DNA of 64,000 nt from Leptolinea sp. HRD-7. GTDB taxonomy: Bacteria; Chloroflexota; Anaerolineae; Anaerolineales; Anaerolineaceae. Below, piece by piece: positions 40,679 through 48,908 of this stretch. Under the pieces are notes generated by a model that was not told where the DNA came from, did not search any database, and worked only from the letters and a program-made list of their open reading frames with translations. The stretch's first letter is position 1. Every line of letters starts with the position of its first letter. Location of the stretch: positions 1,520,001 to 1,584,000 of the forward strand of contig AP024710.1 in assembly GCA_024363285.1 (NCBI GenBank), written 5' to 3'. The translations under genes and the position numbers were made by a program.

Positions 40679-43270
40679 TCAGGAGAGGACCTCTACCAGT
40701 CCACGCCCGCCATCCACCCGGACACGGTCACCGGTTTCCAGGCGCATGGTGGCATTGCCGCACCCCACCACGGCAGGAATGCCGATCTCACGCGCCACAA
40801 TGGCGGCGTGACTGAGCGGGGCGCCCAGGTCTGTCACGATCGCCGCGGCCCGCGGGAAGAGCGGTGTCCATCCGATGTTGGTCATGGTGGTCACCAGCAC
40901 CTCACCCGCCTGGAACTGGCTGCTGTCATCCAGCGATTCCAGCCTGCGTACGGTACCTTCCACCACGCCCAGAGCGCCGGCAAAACCACGGATCACGTTT
41001 TCCGCGCCGGTCTCTATCGGGGTGGTTGTTTGTGCTGAAGCATCAAACACATCTGACCGGCGGTTGGGGTCAGCGGCCCACGCGAAGGGATCAAACCGGC
41101 CGCGGATCAACGCGGGGTAAGGCGGCAGGGCACGGTAGCGTTCGTAGGTTTCCTTACGTTTGGCCAGATCAGGAAGGGTATACGTGCTGTCGGATAGCGC
41201 TTCTAACAGTTCATCGATGGTCAGATAAAAAACGCCATCATTGATCCCCAGCAACTCACCCGCGCGCAAAGTGAAGGCCCTCAGTACAGAGATGCGGCGT
41301 GTGGCTTCAGAGCGTACGCGTTCGCGCATCCGGGCGGCCTGCGCCGCCTGTGCCAGCCGCTTTTGCATGTACTTCGCTTTATTCGGAACTTTCGCGCAGA
41401 ATTCCTTCCAGGCGGCATCATACGCCTCCCGTTGTCTGGCAAGAAGGGCGTCTACATCGGCCGGTGACTTCTGCCATTCCGCGAGTTTTTTATCCAGCCA
41501 TTCCGGGTCTTCCATCGGCCGGGGCCAGGAGATCTCGCCTTCGTTCACGCCGCGGTGACCGTAGTTTTCCATGTATTCTTCCCGGGTCATGCGGCCGGAT
41601 GCTACCAGTCCAAGCCCTGCCATGGGGCCAAGGCTTTCCAGTTGACCGTCACCGCCGCCCAGGTTGGAAAGCAGCGCGCTGGCTGTATCGCCATCCACCA
41701 GTTGACGCAGCTCGCGCTCAACCTTTACCTGTACATCCGTGGAATTGGCCACGATATACAGGAACGAGTCACGGTAGCGCGGAAAGATTTTCGTATTCCA
41801 CAGATCAACCAGCCTGGTTTTGTCTGCCATCTGCCGGATCTCATCACGCAGGCTTTCGCAAACCGCCCGGTTTTCCGCCAGGAACTTTGGCGCGCTTTTC
41901 TGGTATTTTCCGAACTGGGAAATGGATTTCATCATCTCAGGCAATATTCCTCTGAACCACTCATCACCGGTGAGCGGGATCACAGGAATGGTCATCCCTT
42001 CCGGAATGTCGCCCCACCAGCCGGAAAGTTCTTTATAGGTGCGGCGAATGTCACCCTTGAACATGCGTGAGAAAGCGGAGACCTGCACGCTGATGTTGAC
42101 GTAAAACCGTCCGCCGATGATGCCGTTGATGGGATACCCTTTCACGTTCAATGACGGGCCGCCGCGTTTTGTCAGGTAGGGGAGCAGTGAAGCCGTGAAG
42201 GGTGTGAGCACTTCCGGGCTGGCTTCCATCAGGTTGGTGGCAGACCAAAGGAACTCACCTTTCAGTGAATCATTCCAGACGGCGTTTACCGGATCAAACC
42301 CGTTAAGTGTGGTGATAGGCCGCGCCTGCAGAACGAATACCTTGCCATCTTTTATGGCCCATTCAATATCCTGAGGGCAGCCCATCAGGGTTTCAATAGC
42401 CGCGGCCGCTCGGAACAATGGTCTGGCGGCAGCTTCCAGAGAATCAGGCCCGTGATACGTTCCGGCGGGTCGGTCAAACGTAAAGGTATCCGCCGAAACG
42501 GAACCGGAAACCAGTTGTTCGCCAATACCTTTGACTACGTTGCCGCTCATCTGCGAGAAGTTGCCGGTAAGCGGATCGACAGTGAAAAGCACGCCAGCGT
42601 AATCCGGCTGGATCATCTTCTGGATGACCACGGCCACGGCGTGTTCACCCGGTTGCAATCCATGGTGTCGGGTGTAGCTATCCACTCGTTCGCTGCTGGC
42701 AGAACCGGCCACCCGGCGAATAGCATCACGAACCTCGTCATCGGTGGTGACATTCAACACACTCTCAAATTCTCCGGCAAAGGATGCCTGCGCGGAATCT
42801 TCCTGCAGGGCTGAAGAGCGCACAGCAAAGGCTGTCTCACCACCTTTGCGCAAGCGGGTGAGTTCTTTTTGTACCTGGCGCCAGGCTTCATCAGTCAGAT
42901 TGCCATTGACAAAGGCGGAGGAAAGGATCACACTGCCATCTGGAACGGGGAACACGCCTTCCTGCTTCATTATCGCGAGAGATTTCCCTTTGCCGCCGGC
43001 CTGTGAGGTGTATGGTTCTTCCATCGGCAGGCGGTTGAACGCGAAGATGACGTCACCATCGCGCGGACGGATCAACCAGGCATTGAAACGCATCAGGCTG
43101 TTTCCCAGCAGGGTAAAAAGCTGATTTCCCACTCCTCCCGCAACCAGAGCGGCGAGAATACCCCACCCGGGGAGACTTTTGTTAATTAAATAGAATGCCA
43201 GAATGGCGCAGATGGTCGCGCCTACCCCGGCCAATGACGGGATTAATATTTTCCAGAATAATTTATTCAT
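40679..43270 (-). CDS. Membrane-anchored PEP/pyruvate-binding phosphotransferase, rifampicin-phosphotransferase-like
   Basis: An 863-residue protein. Residues 7-55 form two transmembrane helices; an ATP-grasp PPDK_N domain follows (AGGKGKSLAIM, FAVRSSALQEDSAQASFAGEFESVLNV, AGVLFTVDPLTG, IEWAIKDGKVFVLQARPITTL), then a middle region like rifampicin phosphotransferase (ENYGHRGVNEGEISWPRPMEDPEW), and a C-terminal swivelling domain with the phosphorylated His821 in LSHAAIVAREIGIPAVVG. Family members transfer phosphate between ATP, PEP or a drug; here the acceptor is unknown. The anchor is unusual. It follows an AbrB-type regulator by two bases. Confidence 0.88.
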   Translation of the reverse strand: MNKLFWKILIPSLAGVGATICAILAFYLINKSLPGWGILAALVAGGVGNQLFTLLGNSLMRFNAWLIRPRDGDVIFAFNRLPMEEPYTSQAGGKGKSLAIMKQEGVFPVPDGSVILSSAFVNGNLTDEAWRQVQKELTRLRKGGETAFAVRSSALQEDSAQASFAGEFESVLNVTTDDEVRDAIRRVAGSASSERVDSYTRHHGLQPGEHAVAVVIQKMIQPDYAGVLFTVDPLTGNFSQMSGNVVKGIGEQLVSGSVSADTFTFDRPAGTYHGPDSLEAAARPLFRAAAAIETLMGCPQDIEWAIKDGKVFVLQARPITTLNGFDPVNAVWNDSLKGEFLWSATNLMEASPEVLTPFTASLLPYLTKRGGPSLNVKGYPINGIIGGRFYVNISVQVSAFSRMFKGDIRRTYKELSGWWGDIPEGMTIPVIPLTGDEWFRGILPEMMKSISQFGKYQKSAPKFLAENRAVCESLRDEIRQMADKTRLVDLWNTKIFPRYRDSFLYIVANSTDVQVKVERELRQLVDGDTASALLSNLGGGDGQLESLGPMAGLGLVASGRMTREEYMENYGHRGVNEGEISWPRPMEDPEWLDKKLAEWQKSPADVDALLARQREAYDAAWKEFCAKVPNKAKYMQKRLAQAAQAARMRERVRSEATRRISVLRAFTLRAGELLGINDGVFYLTIDELLEALSDSTYTLPDLAKRKETYERYRALPPYPALIRGRFDPFAWAADPNRRSDVFDASAQTTTPIETGAENVIRGFAGALGVVEGTVRRLESLDDSSQFQAGEVLVTTMTNIGWTPLFPRAAAIVTDLGAPLSHAAIVAREIGIPAVVGCGNATMRLETGDRVRVDGGRGLVEVLS

Positions 43271-43272
43271 TC

Positions 43273-43521
43273 TTACCCCTTATCTTCTTTGTTTGATGCC
43301 TGCGGCTTTCCTGCCATAAATGCGAAAAAGCCGGGTTGTTTTTCCAACAGGCTGGAAGCTTTCATTAATGCCAGTCCGGCATCCAGGTCTCCCAGCACCA
43401 GAAGCTTGTCGCCCACTTCTATATTGAAGTCACGCCGGGCTTCGGCTGGAATGACGATCTGTCCGCGGTCACTCACGGTAATGGAACCGTAAAATCTTTT
43501 TCTTTCAGGGTCTTTGGTCAT
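43273..43521 (-). CDS. AbrB/SpoVT-domain transcriptional regulator
   Basis: An 82-residue protein with the swapped-hairpin AbrB domain: YGSITVSDRGQIVIPAEARRDFNIEVGDKLLVLGD, followed by a short tail not typical of MazE antitoxins. Start ATG 43521; longer upstream frames run through the promoter. It is the first gene of a two-gene unit with the membrane-anchored phosphotransferase, and two candidate operator copies cover its promoter, indicating self-control. Confidence 0.88.
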   Translation of the reverse strand: MTKDPERKRFYGSITVSDRGQIVIPAEARRDFNIEVGDKLLVLGDLDAGLALMKASSLLEKQPGFFAFMAGKPQASNKEDKG

Positions 43522-43536
43522 AACAAACCTCGCAGT

Positions 43537-43566
43537 AAGACTAATCTTGTATACAAGACAAATCTT
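43537..43566. promoter_or_regulatory. Twin operator AAGACWAATCTT for the AbrB-type regulator
   Basis: Two direct copies, AAGACTAATCTT (43537-43548) and AAGACAAATCTT (43555-43566), 18 bases centre to centre, around a central palindrome CTTGTATACAAG (43546-43557). The second copy overlaps the -10 box. Confidence 0.6.
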
Positions 43567-43589
43567 ACTAAAGAATTGTGATTTGTCAA
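43562..43589 (-). promoter_or_regulatory. Promoter of the AbrB-phosphotransferase unit
   Basis: On the minus strand TTGACA (plus 43584-43589), 16-base spacer, TAAGAT (plus 43562-43567). It gives a leader of about 35 bases. Confidence 0.7.
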
Positions 43590-43624
43590 TGGTTATTTCA
43601 GAATGACAGGTAAAATGTATCGGT

Positions 43625-43870
43625 ATGAAAATCAAAACTGCGTTGATGGTATTTTTGTCGTGCGGATGGTTGATCCCCCTGAACCTGGGAATTTCCACTC
43701 TGTTTTCCTGGCTGCAATACGAAGTGACCCCGTTGTTGGAAGGCCGCTATCCCGGAAATTCTTTCCCCTTTATCAAATTCTCCGAAGAAATGATAGCAGT
43801 CAGTTTTATCTGGCTGGGAATGGCTATCGCTGTTTGGGTTCTAATTTATTTTCGAAAACATGAAAAATAA
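43625..43870 (+). CDS. Small membrane protein with two helices, unknown function
   Basis: An 81-residue protein with hydrophobic helices near residues 4-30 and 58-75 and a basic end (YFRKHEK), typical of a small two-span inner membrane protein. No family recognised. No clear ribosome site before ATG 43625. It is divergent from the AbrB gene and ends at a bidirectional terminator. Confidence 0.55.
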   Translation: MKIKTALMVFLSCGWLIPLNLGISTLFSWLQYEVTPLLEGRYPGNSFPFIKFSEEMIAVSFIWLGMAIAVWVLIYFRKHEK

Positions 43871-43874
43871 AAAG

Positions 43875-43914
43875 ACAGGATAAACACACCTGGCTGGTGG
43901 TTTATCCTGTTTTG
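43875..43914. terminator. Bidirectional terminator between small membrane protein and GyrI-like gene
   Basis: ACAGGATAAAC (43875-43885) pairs exactly with GTTTATCCTGT (43900-43910); T runs occur on both strands just outside. Confidence 0.85.
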
Positions 43915-43926
43915 ACCGATAGCCGT

Positions 43927-44454
43927 TTATTTCTTGTTTTTTATAGCCACATATAACTCGATGGATGGTTTTTTTGACTTACTGCGCTCATCGTGGTACT
44001 CAAAATCACCAATGATGGCCGTATCATTTTCATACGGCGAGTCAGGCAGCCATTCTGAATAGATATATCCTTTTAAAACACCAAGAGCGATTCCCCATAC
44101 CAGTAAGGAACGCGGTTGAAATATGAATCGAGCATATTTCCCGGCGGGTATCTCGAAAGACGTCAGGCCTTTGGGGAGAGGATCAACCTGTGTGACAACA
44201 TCTCCCATCAGATATTCCCAGCTTCCATCCGGCCGGTAATCTTTGCTGATGGCGACAAAAGCCCACGGGTCTTTTTTATGTTGGATCACCCCGGATTTTT
44301 TGACCCGCTCATATTCCTTACCCAGTGTCTGTGAATCTTTAAAGATCCTTTTTTCATCCGTTCGGATGGATACCCCGACCATCTGGATGGGCGTTTCGAG
44401 GGAAATGATTTGAGGTTCTTCTTTTTTTACGTTTAACAGGGTGTAAATGTTCAT
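43927..44454 (-). CDS. GyrI-like effector-binding domain protein
   Basis: A 175-residue protein of the AraC_E_bind/GyrI-like fold: PIQMVGVSIRTDEKRIFKDSQTLGKEYERVK, the middle KDPWAFVAISKDYRPDGSWEYLMGDVV, PLPKGLTSFEIPAGKYARFIFQ with the conserved GKYA-type motif, and SIELYVAIKNK. No DNA-binding part. AGGAGC precedes ATG 44454. A 6-6-6 palindrome identical in pattern to that before the neighbouring WYL regulator lies upstream, so it is a likely target of that regulator. Confidence 0.85.
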   Translation of the reverse strand: MNIYTLLNVKKEEPQIISLETPIQMVGVSIRTDEKRIFKDSQTLGKEYERVKKSGVIQHKKDPWAFVAISKDYRPDGSWEYLMGDVVTQVDPLPKGLTSFEIPAGKYARFIFQPRSLLVWGIALGVLKGYIYSEWLPDSPYENDTAIIGDFEYHDERSKSKKPSIELYVAIKNKK

Positions 44455-44491
44455 ACCGGCTCCTATTTTTGTTTATCGTACCCGTTGAAAT

Positions 44492-44509
44492 ATGACAATA
44501 GAATGTCAT
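44492..44509. promoter_or_regulatory. WYL-regulator operator copy before the GyrI-like gene
   Basis: ATGACA-N6-TGTCAT, a perfect 6-bp inverted repeat. The same pattern is found before the WYL gene at 45440-45457. Confidence 0.65.
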
Positions 44510-44516
44510 ATAAACA

Positions 44517-45419
44517 TTACCTGTAAATCTCCAATGTTTCTTTCAACCTATCAGCCAGTCTTCCCCGTAAAAAATCCGGCTCTAAAACTTCCACCCCGGG
44601 TCCAAAGGAAAGCAGGTAACTGTACAACCATTCGTCCTCCGGAAAGGAAAATACCACATCACACGAGCCATCCGGATTACGAATAATGCTGGCTTCGTCA
44701 AAGTCATCGTATACCCGATAACGAACATTCCGGGAAAACCGTAACCGGACAGGAATGTAATTCTTCCTCTGCTCCGTTTTGATTTCTTCTTCATGCTCTA
44801 TACGCGGCTGGAACACTTCAGGAGAGACGGATTGATTTTTAATTCGTGAAATTCGAAAGGTACGAAAGGCATTCTGGCTTCGGCAGTATCCATGAAGGTA
44901 CCATGCCTGACCTTTGAATATCAACTTTGAAGGTTCAACTTCGCGCCGGCTTTTCTCTCCCCGACTATTGATATAGTCAAATGCAACAACTTTATGACTG
45001 AGGATCGCCATCTTGATCTCTGTAAATTTTTGCTCATCATCCGGCTTGCTTCCCCAGGGAGAAAACTCCACGAGAACCCAGTCAGAAGGAGCCGAAGTGT
45101 GAAACAGCGACTGTAGTTTTTCCAGGAACCGGTCTACATCGGGGTATTTCACTGCCTGAAGTGTTCTTAATGCCAGAAGCAGACTGTCCGTTTCCTGCCG
45201 GGAAATAAGAGTTTTATTTAGTGTGAAATCCTCCAGAAGCGAGATCCCACCGCCTTTTCCCTTGCTCATATAAACCGGGATGCCGGCGGATGACAGATCT
45301 TCTACGTCTCGATACACTGTCCGGACAGAAATATTGAAACGTTCCGCGAATTCCCCCGCGGTGATCGTTTGTCTGTTCAAGAGGAGGGTAACCATTTCCA
45401 GTAACCGGTTGACACGCAT
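44517..45419 (-). CDS. YafY-type WYL-domain transcriptional regulator
   Basis: The 300-residue protein has an N-terminal winged helix-turn-helix (MRVNRLLEMVTLLLNRQTITAGEFAERFNISVRTVYRDVEDLSSAGIPV), a WYL domain (about 135-215, with KVVAFDYINSRGEKSRREVEPSKLIFKGQAWYLHGYC) and a WCX C-terminal part. WYL domains sense ligands, often nucleic-acid or small-molecule signals. It is followed on the same strand by the GyrI-like gene; both have the same operator upstream. Confidence 0.92.
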   Translation of the reverse strand: MRVNRLLEMVTLLLNRQTITAGEFAERFNISVRTVYRDVEDLSSAGIPVYMSKGKGGGISLLEDFTLNKTLISRQETDSLLLALRTLQAVKYPDVDRFLEKLQSLFHTSAPSDWVLVEFSPWGSKPDDEQKFTEIKMAILSHKVVAFDYINSRGEKSRREVEPSKLIFKGQAWYLHGYCRSQNAFRTFRISRIKNQSVSPEVFQPRIEHEEEIKTEQRKNYIPVRLRFSRNVRYRVYDDFDEASIIRNPDGSCDVVFSFPEDEWLYSYLLSFGPGVEVLEPDFLRGRLADRLKETLEIYR

Positions 45420-45439
45420 ATCTATTTATCCTGTTTAAA

Positions 45440-45457
45440 ATGACATTCCTGTGTCAT
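45440..45457. promoter_or_regulatory. WYL-regulator operator copy before its own gene
   Basis: ATGACA-N6-TGTCAT, about 20 bases before the ATG at 45419 on the minus strand. It suggests autoregulation. Confidence 0.65.
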
Positions 45458-45582
45458 ATTATCCTGTAAAAAGCGGGAAAGACCGGATGGGAAAATCTAA
45501 ACCGGCAAGCAGGTTGTGTATTGCCCGATGGATACGCAACAAAATTCAAAATCATTTTAAGTAGAACTTTAAAAGCCGCCAC

Positions 45583-46226
45583 ATGCCCGAGTTTAACCTT
45601 TCCCCCGTTCTGCGGTTTGCCGCGGACCTGAAGTTGAACAACAACCATCCCTGGTTTATGGAATACAAAGCGGATCACAAACTGGCCCGCTCGTGATTTG
45701 AAGATTTTATTAGCGGATTGATTTTGGTTCTCTGCAATACCGAACCACTCGGCGATATCACACCGAAAGATCACATCTTCCGCTTAAATCGCGACCTGCG
45801 CTTTTTAAAAAATAACTCACCCTGTAAACTCCGCTTTAGCGTGTATATCGCCCTGGCGGAAATAAATAACCCTCGCCGGGGTATTACGTTTACCTCAAAT
45901 CGGGCAATGGGAGGCTGGCCGGTGGCCTGTATGAACCCGAAGCCCAGCCAGTTGACGGCAGCCGGGACGCGTGTGAATTCAAAACCATCATCTTCGAGAA
46001 GAAATTTGTGGAGTATTTCGGCGGGGTTAACGGAGACCCTTCAAAGACCATCCCGCGCGGGTACACGGCGGATCATCCCGATGCGGTTCTACTGCGGCTG
46101 AACGCCGTCATCGTCACGCACAAAGTGACGGATGAAGCCGCAACCGCGCCCGGTTTTTACGGACACGTGTTGGACGCATTTGGCGTGATGAAACCTTTCC
46201 GGCAATACCCCGATAGATTTGTTTAG
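45583..46226 (+). pseudogene. Decayed DUF2461 (TIGR02453-type) gene
   Basis: Translation gives DUF2461-like pieces in order: VLRFAADLKLNNNHPWFMEYKADHKLARS, then TGA at 45694-45696, same-frame FEDFISGLILVLCNTEPLGDITPKDHIFRLNRDLRFL, and in another frame LAGGLYEPEA, EFKTIIFEKKFVEYFGGVNGDPSKTIPRGYTADHPDAVLLRLNA ... to TAG 46224-46226. At least one nonsense codon and one frameshift (between about 45850 and 45910) are needed, so this is a pseudogene. It converges with the radical SAM gene, overlapping it by a few bases. Confidence 0.85.
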
Positions 46227-46966
46227 CCGACGATGTTAACCGGTACGCCGGATTTTTGGAATCCGGCTGTCAGCATCTTTGCCGCGCCTTCGTAGTATTC
46301 ACCGGTCTTGAATTTTTCCAGGCGGTGTTTTTTGTAAATCCAATCGGAATGGTTGTAATTCATGCGGTCGATGAGCACGCTGTCCACTTTGCCGGCCAAT
46401 TCCTCCGCCAGTCCTTCCGCGCCGGGCAGCAGCGGGGCGATCATCACGTAGGTTTTGATGCCCGCTTTGTGCAGCTCATCCAGCGTGCGAATACGCTCCG
46501 CGATGGGCGGCGCCGACGGTTCAAAAATGCGCCGGATATTGTCATCCGCCGTGGTGATGCTGCAGCCCACTTCGAATTTCTCCCCCTTTTGCAGCACGTC
46601 AATATCCCGCAATACCAGGGGCGAACGTGTTTGCACCGTCACCGGCCAGCCGTACTGCGCAAGTATCTCCAGGCATTGCCGGGTTAGCTGATATTTTGCC
46701 TCCAACGGCTGGTACGGGTCGCACACCCCGCTGACCCACACGCGGTCCATTTTCTTCTTCAGTATTTCATGGCGCAGCAGGTCAGCCGCGTTAACCTTCA
46801 CGTCAACGAACTGGCCCCAGGGTTCTGTATGCCCGGTGAAGCGTTTCATGAAACTGGCATAGCAGTACGAGCAACAATGGGCGCAACCGGTGTATGGATT
46901 GATCACATACGGGTAGATCTTTGAAACCGATAGGATGGATTTGGCGTATATCTCTTTGACGATCAT
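46223..46966 (-). CDS. SPL-family radical SAM protein (second)
   Basis: A 247-residue radical SAM protein with CAHCCSYCYASFM (residues 28-40, Cx3Cx2C 4Fe-4S motif), VWVSGVCDPYQPLEAKYQLTRQCLEIL near 75-101, VQTRSPLVLRDIDVLQ near 112 and GCSITTADDNIRRIFEP near 134. It is similar in plan to the protein at 32337 but clearly a different subgroup. Substrate unknown. It is divergent from the methyltransferase at 47134, with a palindrome between. Confidence 0.88.
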   Translation of the reverse strand: MIVKEIYAKSILSVSKIYPYVINPYTGCAHCCSYCYASFMKRFTGHTEPWGQFVDVKVNAADLLRHEILKKKMDRVWVSGVCDPYQPLEAKYQLTRQCLEILAQYGWPVTVQTRSPLVLRDIDVLQKGEKFEVGCSITTADDNIRRIFEPSAPPIAERIRTLDELHKAGIKTYVMIAPLLPGAEGLAEELAGKVDSVLIDRMNYNHSDWIYKKHRLEKFKTGEYYEGAAKMLTAGFQKSGVPVNIVG

Positions 46967-47033
46967 TCCGCCATTATACGCGGGTAAAAAAATCCCAAAG
47001 CCGGTTGTTAAGAATGAAACATTCCGGATCGAT

Positions 47034-47054
47034 TTTTGTCAAAATCTGACAAAA
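47034..47054. promoter_or_regulatory. Palindrome between radical SAM and methyltransferase genes
   Basis: TTTTGTCA-AAATC-TGACAAAA, an 8-bp perfect inverted repeat in the divergent gap, near a CATAAT box (47061-47066). It may be an operator; no regulator gene adjoins it. Confidence 0.5.
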
Positions 47055-47133
47055 GACCTGCATAATTTCTCCACAATGTCTATGTATTATGGGGAGCAAA
47101 TAAAGCAAAACACGAGGACACAGGAAACGTACT

Positions 47134-47733
47134 ATGACAGAAACAGAAACATCCGAGGTTATGACCGGGCGGCATGCCGCGAGGGAATACCTTCGATATC
47201 AAAAGATCCTGGGCGGTTTATATCTGGGTGGTTTTTACCGAACACTGGAGCAAGAGCGCCGGTCAGGCCGATACCTTGAGATTGGTTCCGGCCCCGGATT
47301 CCAGACGGCAGAAGTGGTACGGCGGCTTTCACCGGATGAGATCGTTTGCGTGGAGCCGTCTCGTGACATGCTGGACACGGCCAGTGACTACATAGCGGAG
47401 CGGGGTTTCAGCAATACGGTGAAACTGGTGGAAGGTTTTGTAGAAGATACCACCCTTATCACAAGTCTCGGTCAATTTGATCTGGTCTATTCCACCCTGT
47501 CTATGCATCACTGGGGCAACCCGATCTTTGGCTTGAAGAACCTGATGAAAGCGCTCAAACCCGACGGCTTGATGGTGATCTATGATCTGCGAGCCCCGCA
47601 TGAAGGCCGGCGATCAAAGGTCAATGATATCCGGGTGATCCTTGCCGCGGCGGGAATTGACAATTACATGGTGAAGAACGGGTTGATCTTCCGCACGGTC
47701 AAGATCGCGAAACCGGGTGTTCCTTTATCGTGA
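47134..47733 (+). CDS. Class I SAM-dependent methyltransferase
   Basis: A 199-residue protein with GRYLEIGSGPGFQTAEVVRRLS (motif I) near 48-69, EIVCVEPSRDMLDTASDY, GQFDLVYSTLSMHHWGNP near 120 and LKPDGLMVIYDLRAPHEGRR near 143. Substrate not evident. It is separated from the next gene by a terminator, so it is probably a single-gene unit. Confidence 0.85.
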   Translation: MTETETSEVMTGRHAAREYLRYQKILGGLYLGGFYRTLEQERRSGRYLEIGSGPGFQTAEVVRRLSPDEIVCVEPSRDMLDTASDYIAERGFSNTVKLVEGFVEDTTLITSLGQFDLVYSTLSMHHWGNPIFGLKNLMKALKPDGLMVIYDLRAPHEGRRSKVNDIRVILAAAGIDNYMVKNGLIFRTVKIAKPGVPLS

Positions 47734-47751
47734 CAAACTCCGAAAAAAATC

Positions 47752-47782
47752 CAGACTCCGCCCGCGTGCGGAGTCTGTTTTT
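47752..47782 (+). terminator. Terminator after the methyltransferase gene
   Basis: CAGACTCCGC (47752-47761) pairs exactly with GCGGAGTCTG (47768-47777), then a T run. Confidence 0.85.
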
Positions 47783-47818
47783 GATAGAATGAGTCATTCC
47801 ATTTGCACGGAGATAACC

Positions 47819-48781
47819 ATGCGCATCATCGTTCTTGACGGTTACACCCTCAATCCCGGCGACCTTTCGTGGGACCAAATGCGGTCACTGGGCGAACTGG
47901 TGGTGTATGACCGCATGCCGGTGAACGAGACTGTGGAAAGGGCAAAAGGATTTGACGCTCTGCTGACCAACAAAGCCCCGGTCACCCGCGAGATGATCGC
48001 GCAGTTGCCTGACCTGAAATACATCGGCGTGCTGGCCACAGGCTACAACATTGTGGATGTCAAAGCCGCGGCGGAACGCGGCATCCCGGTGACGAACATC
48101 CCGGTGTACGGTACGTATTCCGTGGCGCAGATGGTTTTCAGCCACCTGCTCAACCTGTGCCAGCATCCGGCGGAACATTCGACGGCGGTAAAATCCGGCA
48201 AATGGGCGGCATCGGCGGATTTCTGCTTCTGGGATTTCCCGCTCATCGAACTGTACGGCCTCACCATGGGCATTGTCGGACTGGGGCGCATTGGTTTGGC
48301 GGCAGCCGGAATGGCCCGAGCCTTCGGCATGAAAGTCATCGCGTATGACCCTTCGGTAAAAGACAGCCCGATGGAAGGGGTGAAAATGACCGGGTTGGAG
48401 GAAGTCTTCCGAGAGAGTGATGTGGTCAGCCTTCATTGCCCATTAACAGAAACCAATCGGGCGTTTGTCAATGCCGCGCTGTTGCGTCTGATGAAACCCA
48501 GCGCGTTTCTGATCAATACCAGCCGCGGTCAGTTGGTCAACGAGGCGGAACTGGCGGATGCTTTAAATACCGGCTTGATCGCCGGCGCGGGGTTGGACGT
48601 ACTGTCTGTGGAACCGCCCGATCCGAATAATCCATTACTATCCGCGAAAAATTGCACCATAACCCCGCACATCTCCTGGGCAACAAAAGCCGCCCGGGGG
48701 AGGTTGATGGATATGGCCTGCCAGAATCTGGAAGCCTTCATAAACGGTTCTCCAATAAACGTGGTTAATTATCCGTTTTAA
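47819..48781 (+). CDS. D-2-hydroxyacid dehydrogenase (first paralogue)
   Basis: A 320-residue NAD-dependent dehydrogenase of the D-isomer family: GVLATGYNIVDVKAAAERGIPVTNIP near 74-99, the nucleotide loop GIVGLGRIGLAAAGMARAFG near 147-166, catalytic Arg in INTSRGQLV, Glu in LSVEPPDPNNP and His in TPHISWAT. The pattern is near glycerate/hydroxypyruvate reductases. CGGAG (47808-47812) supports ATG 47819. A close paralogue is at 51913; both sit next to an EFR1 protein gene. Confidence 0.92.
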   Translation: MRIIVLDGYTLNPGDLSWDQMRSLGELVVYDRMPVNETVERAKGFDALLTNKAPVTREMIAQLPDLKYIGVLATGYNIVDVKAAAERGIPVTNIPVYGTYSVAQMVFSHLLNLCQHPAEHSTAVKSGKWAASADFCFWDFPLIELYGLTMGIVGLGRIGLAAAGMARAFGMKVIAYDPSVKDSPMEGVKMTGLEEVFRESDVVSLHCPLTETNRAFVNAALLRLMKPSAFLINTSRGQLVNEAELADALNTGLIAGAGLDVLSVEPPDPNNPLLSAKNCTITPHISWATKAARGRLMDMACQNLEAFINGSPINVVNYPF

Positions 48782-48908
48782 GTAGTGAAAAGTAAAGAGC
48801 AAATTTAGACTGGCGGGAATGGCGTTTTCTTCCGTCGGGTCTCCTGTTTGGAACCAATTAATAGGATTATGATTGTGAATTCAACCTTAAAATAATAGAG
48901 GGGAACAC

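Noticed and set aside
40475-41955. Several plus-strand frames opposite the phosphotransferase gene
   Set aside because: Antisense shadows of a gene with clear domain motifs.
43273-43521. AbrB-type gene as antitoxin of the MazF-like protein
   Set aside because: It is 2.7 kb away, on the opposite strand, and co-transcribed with the phosphotransferase.
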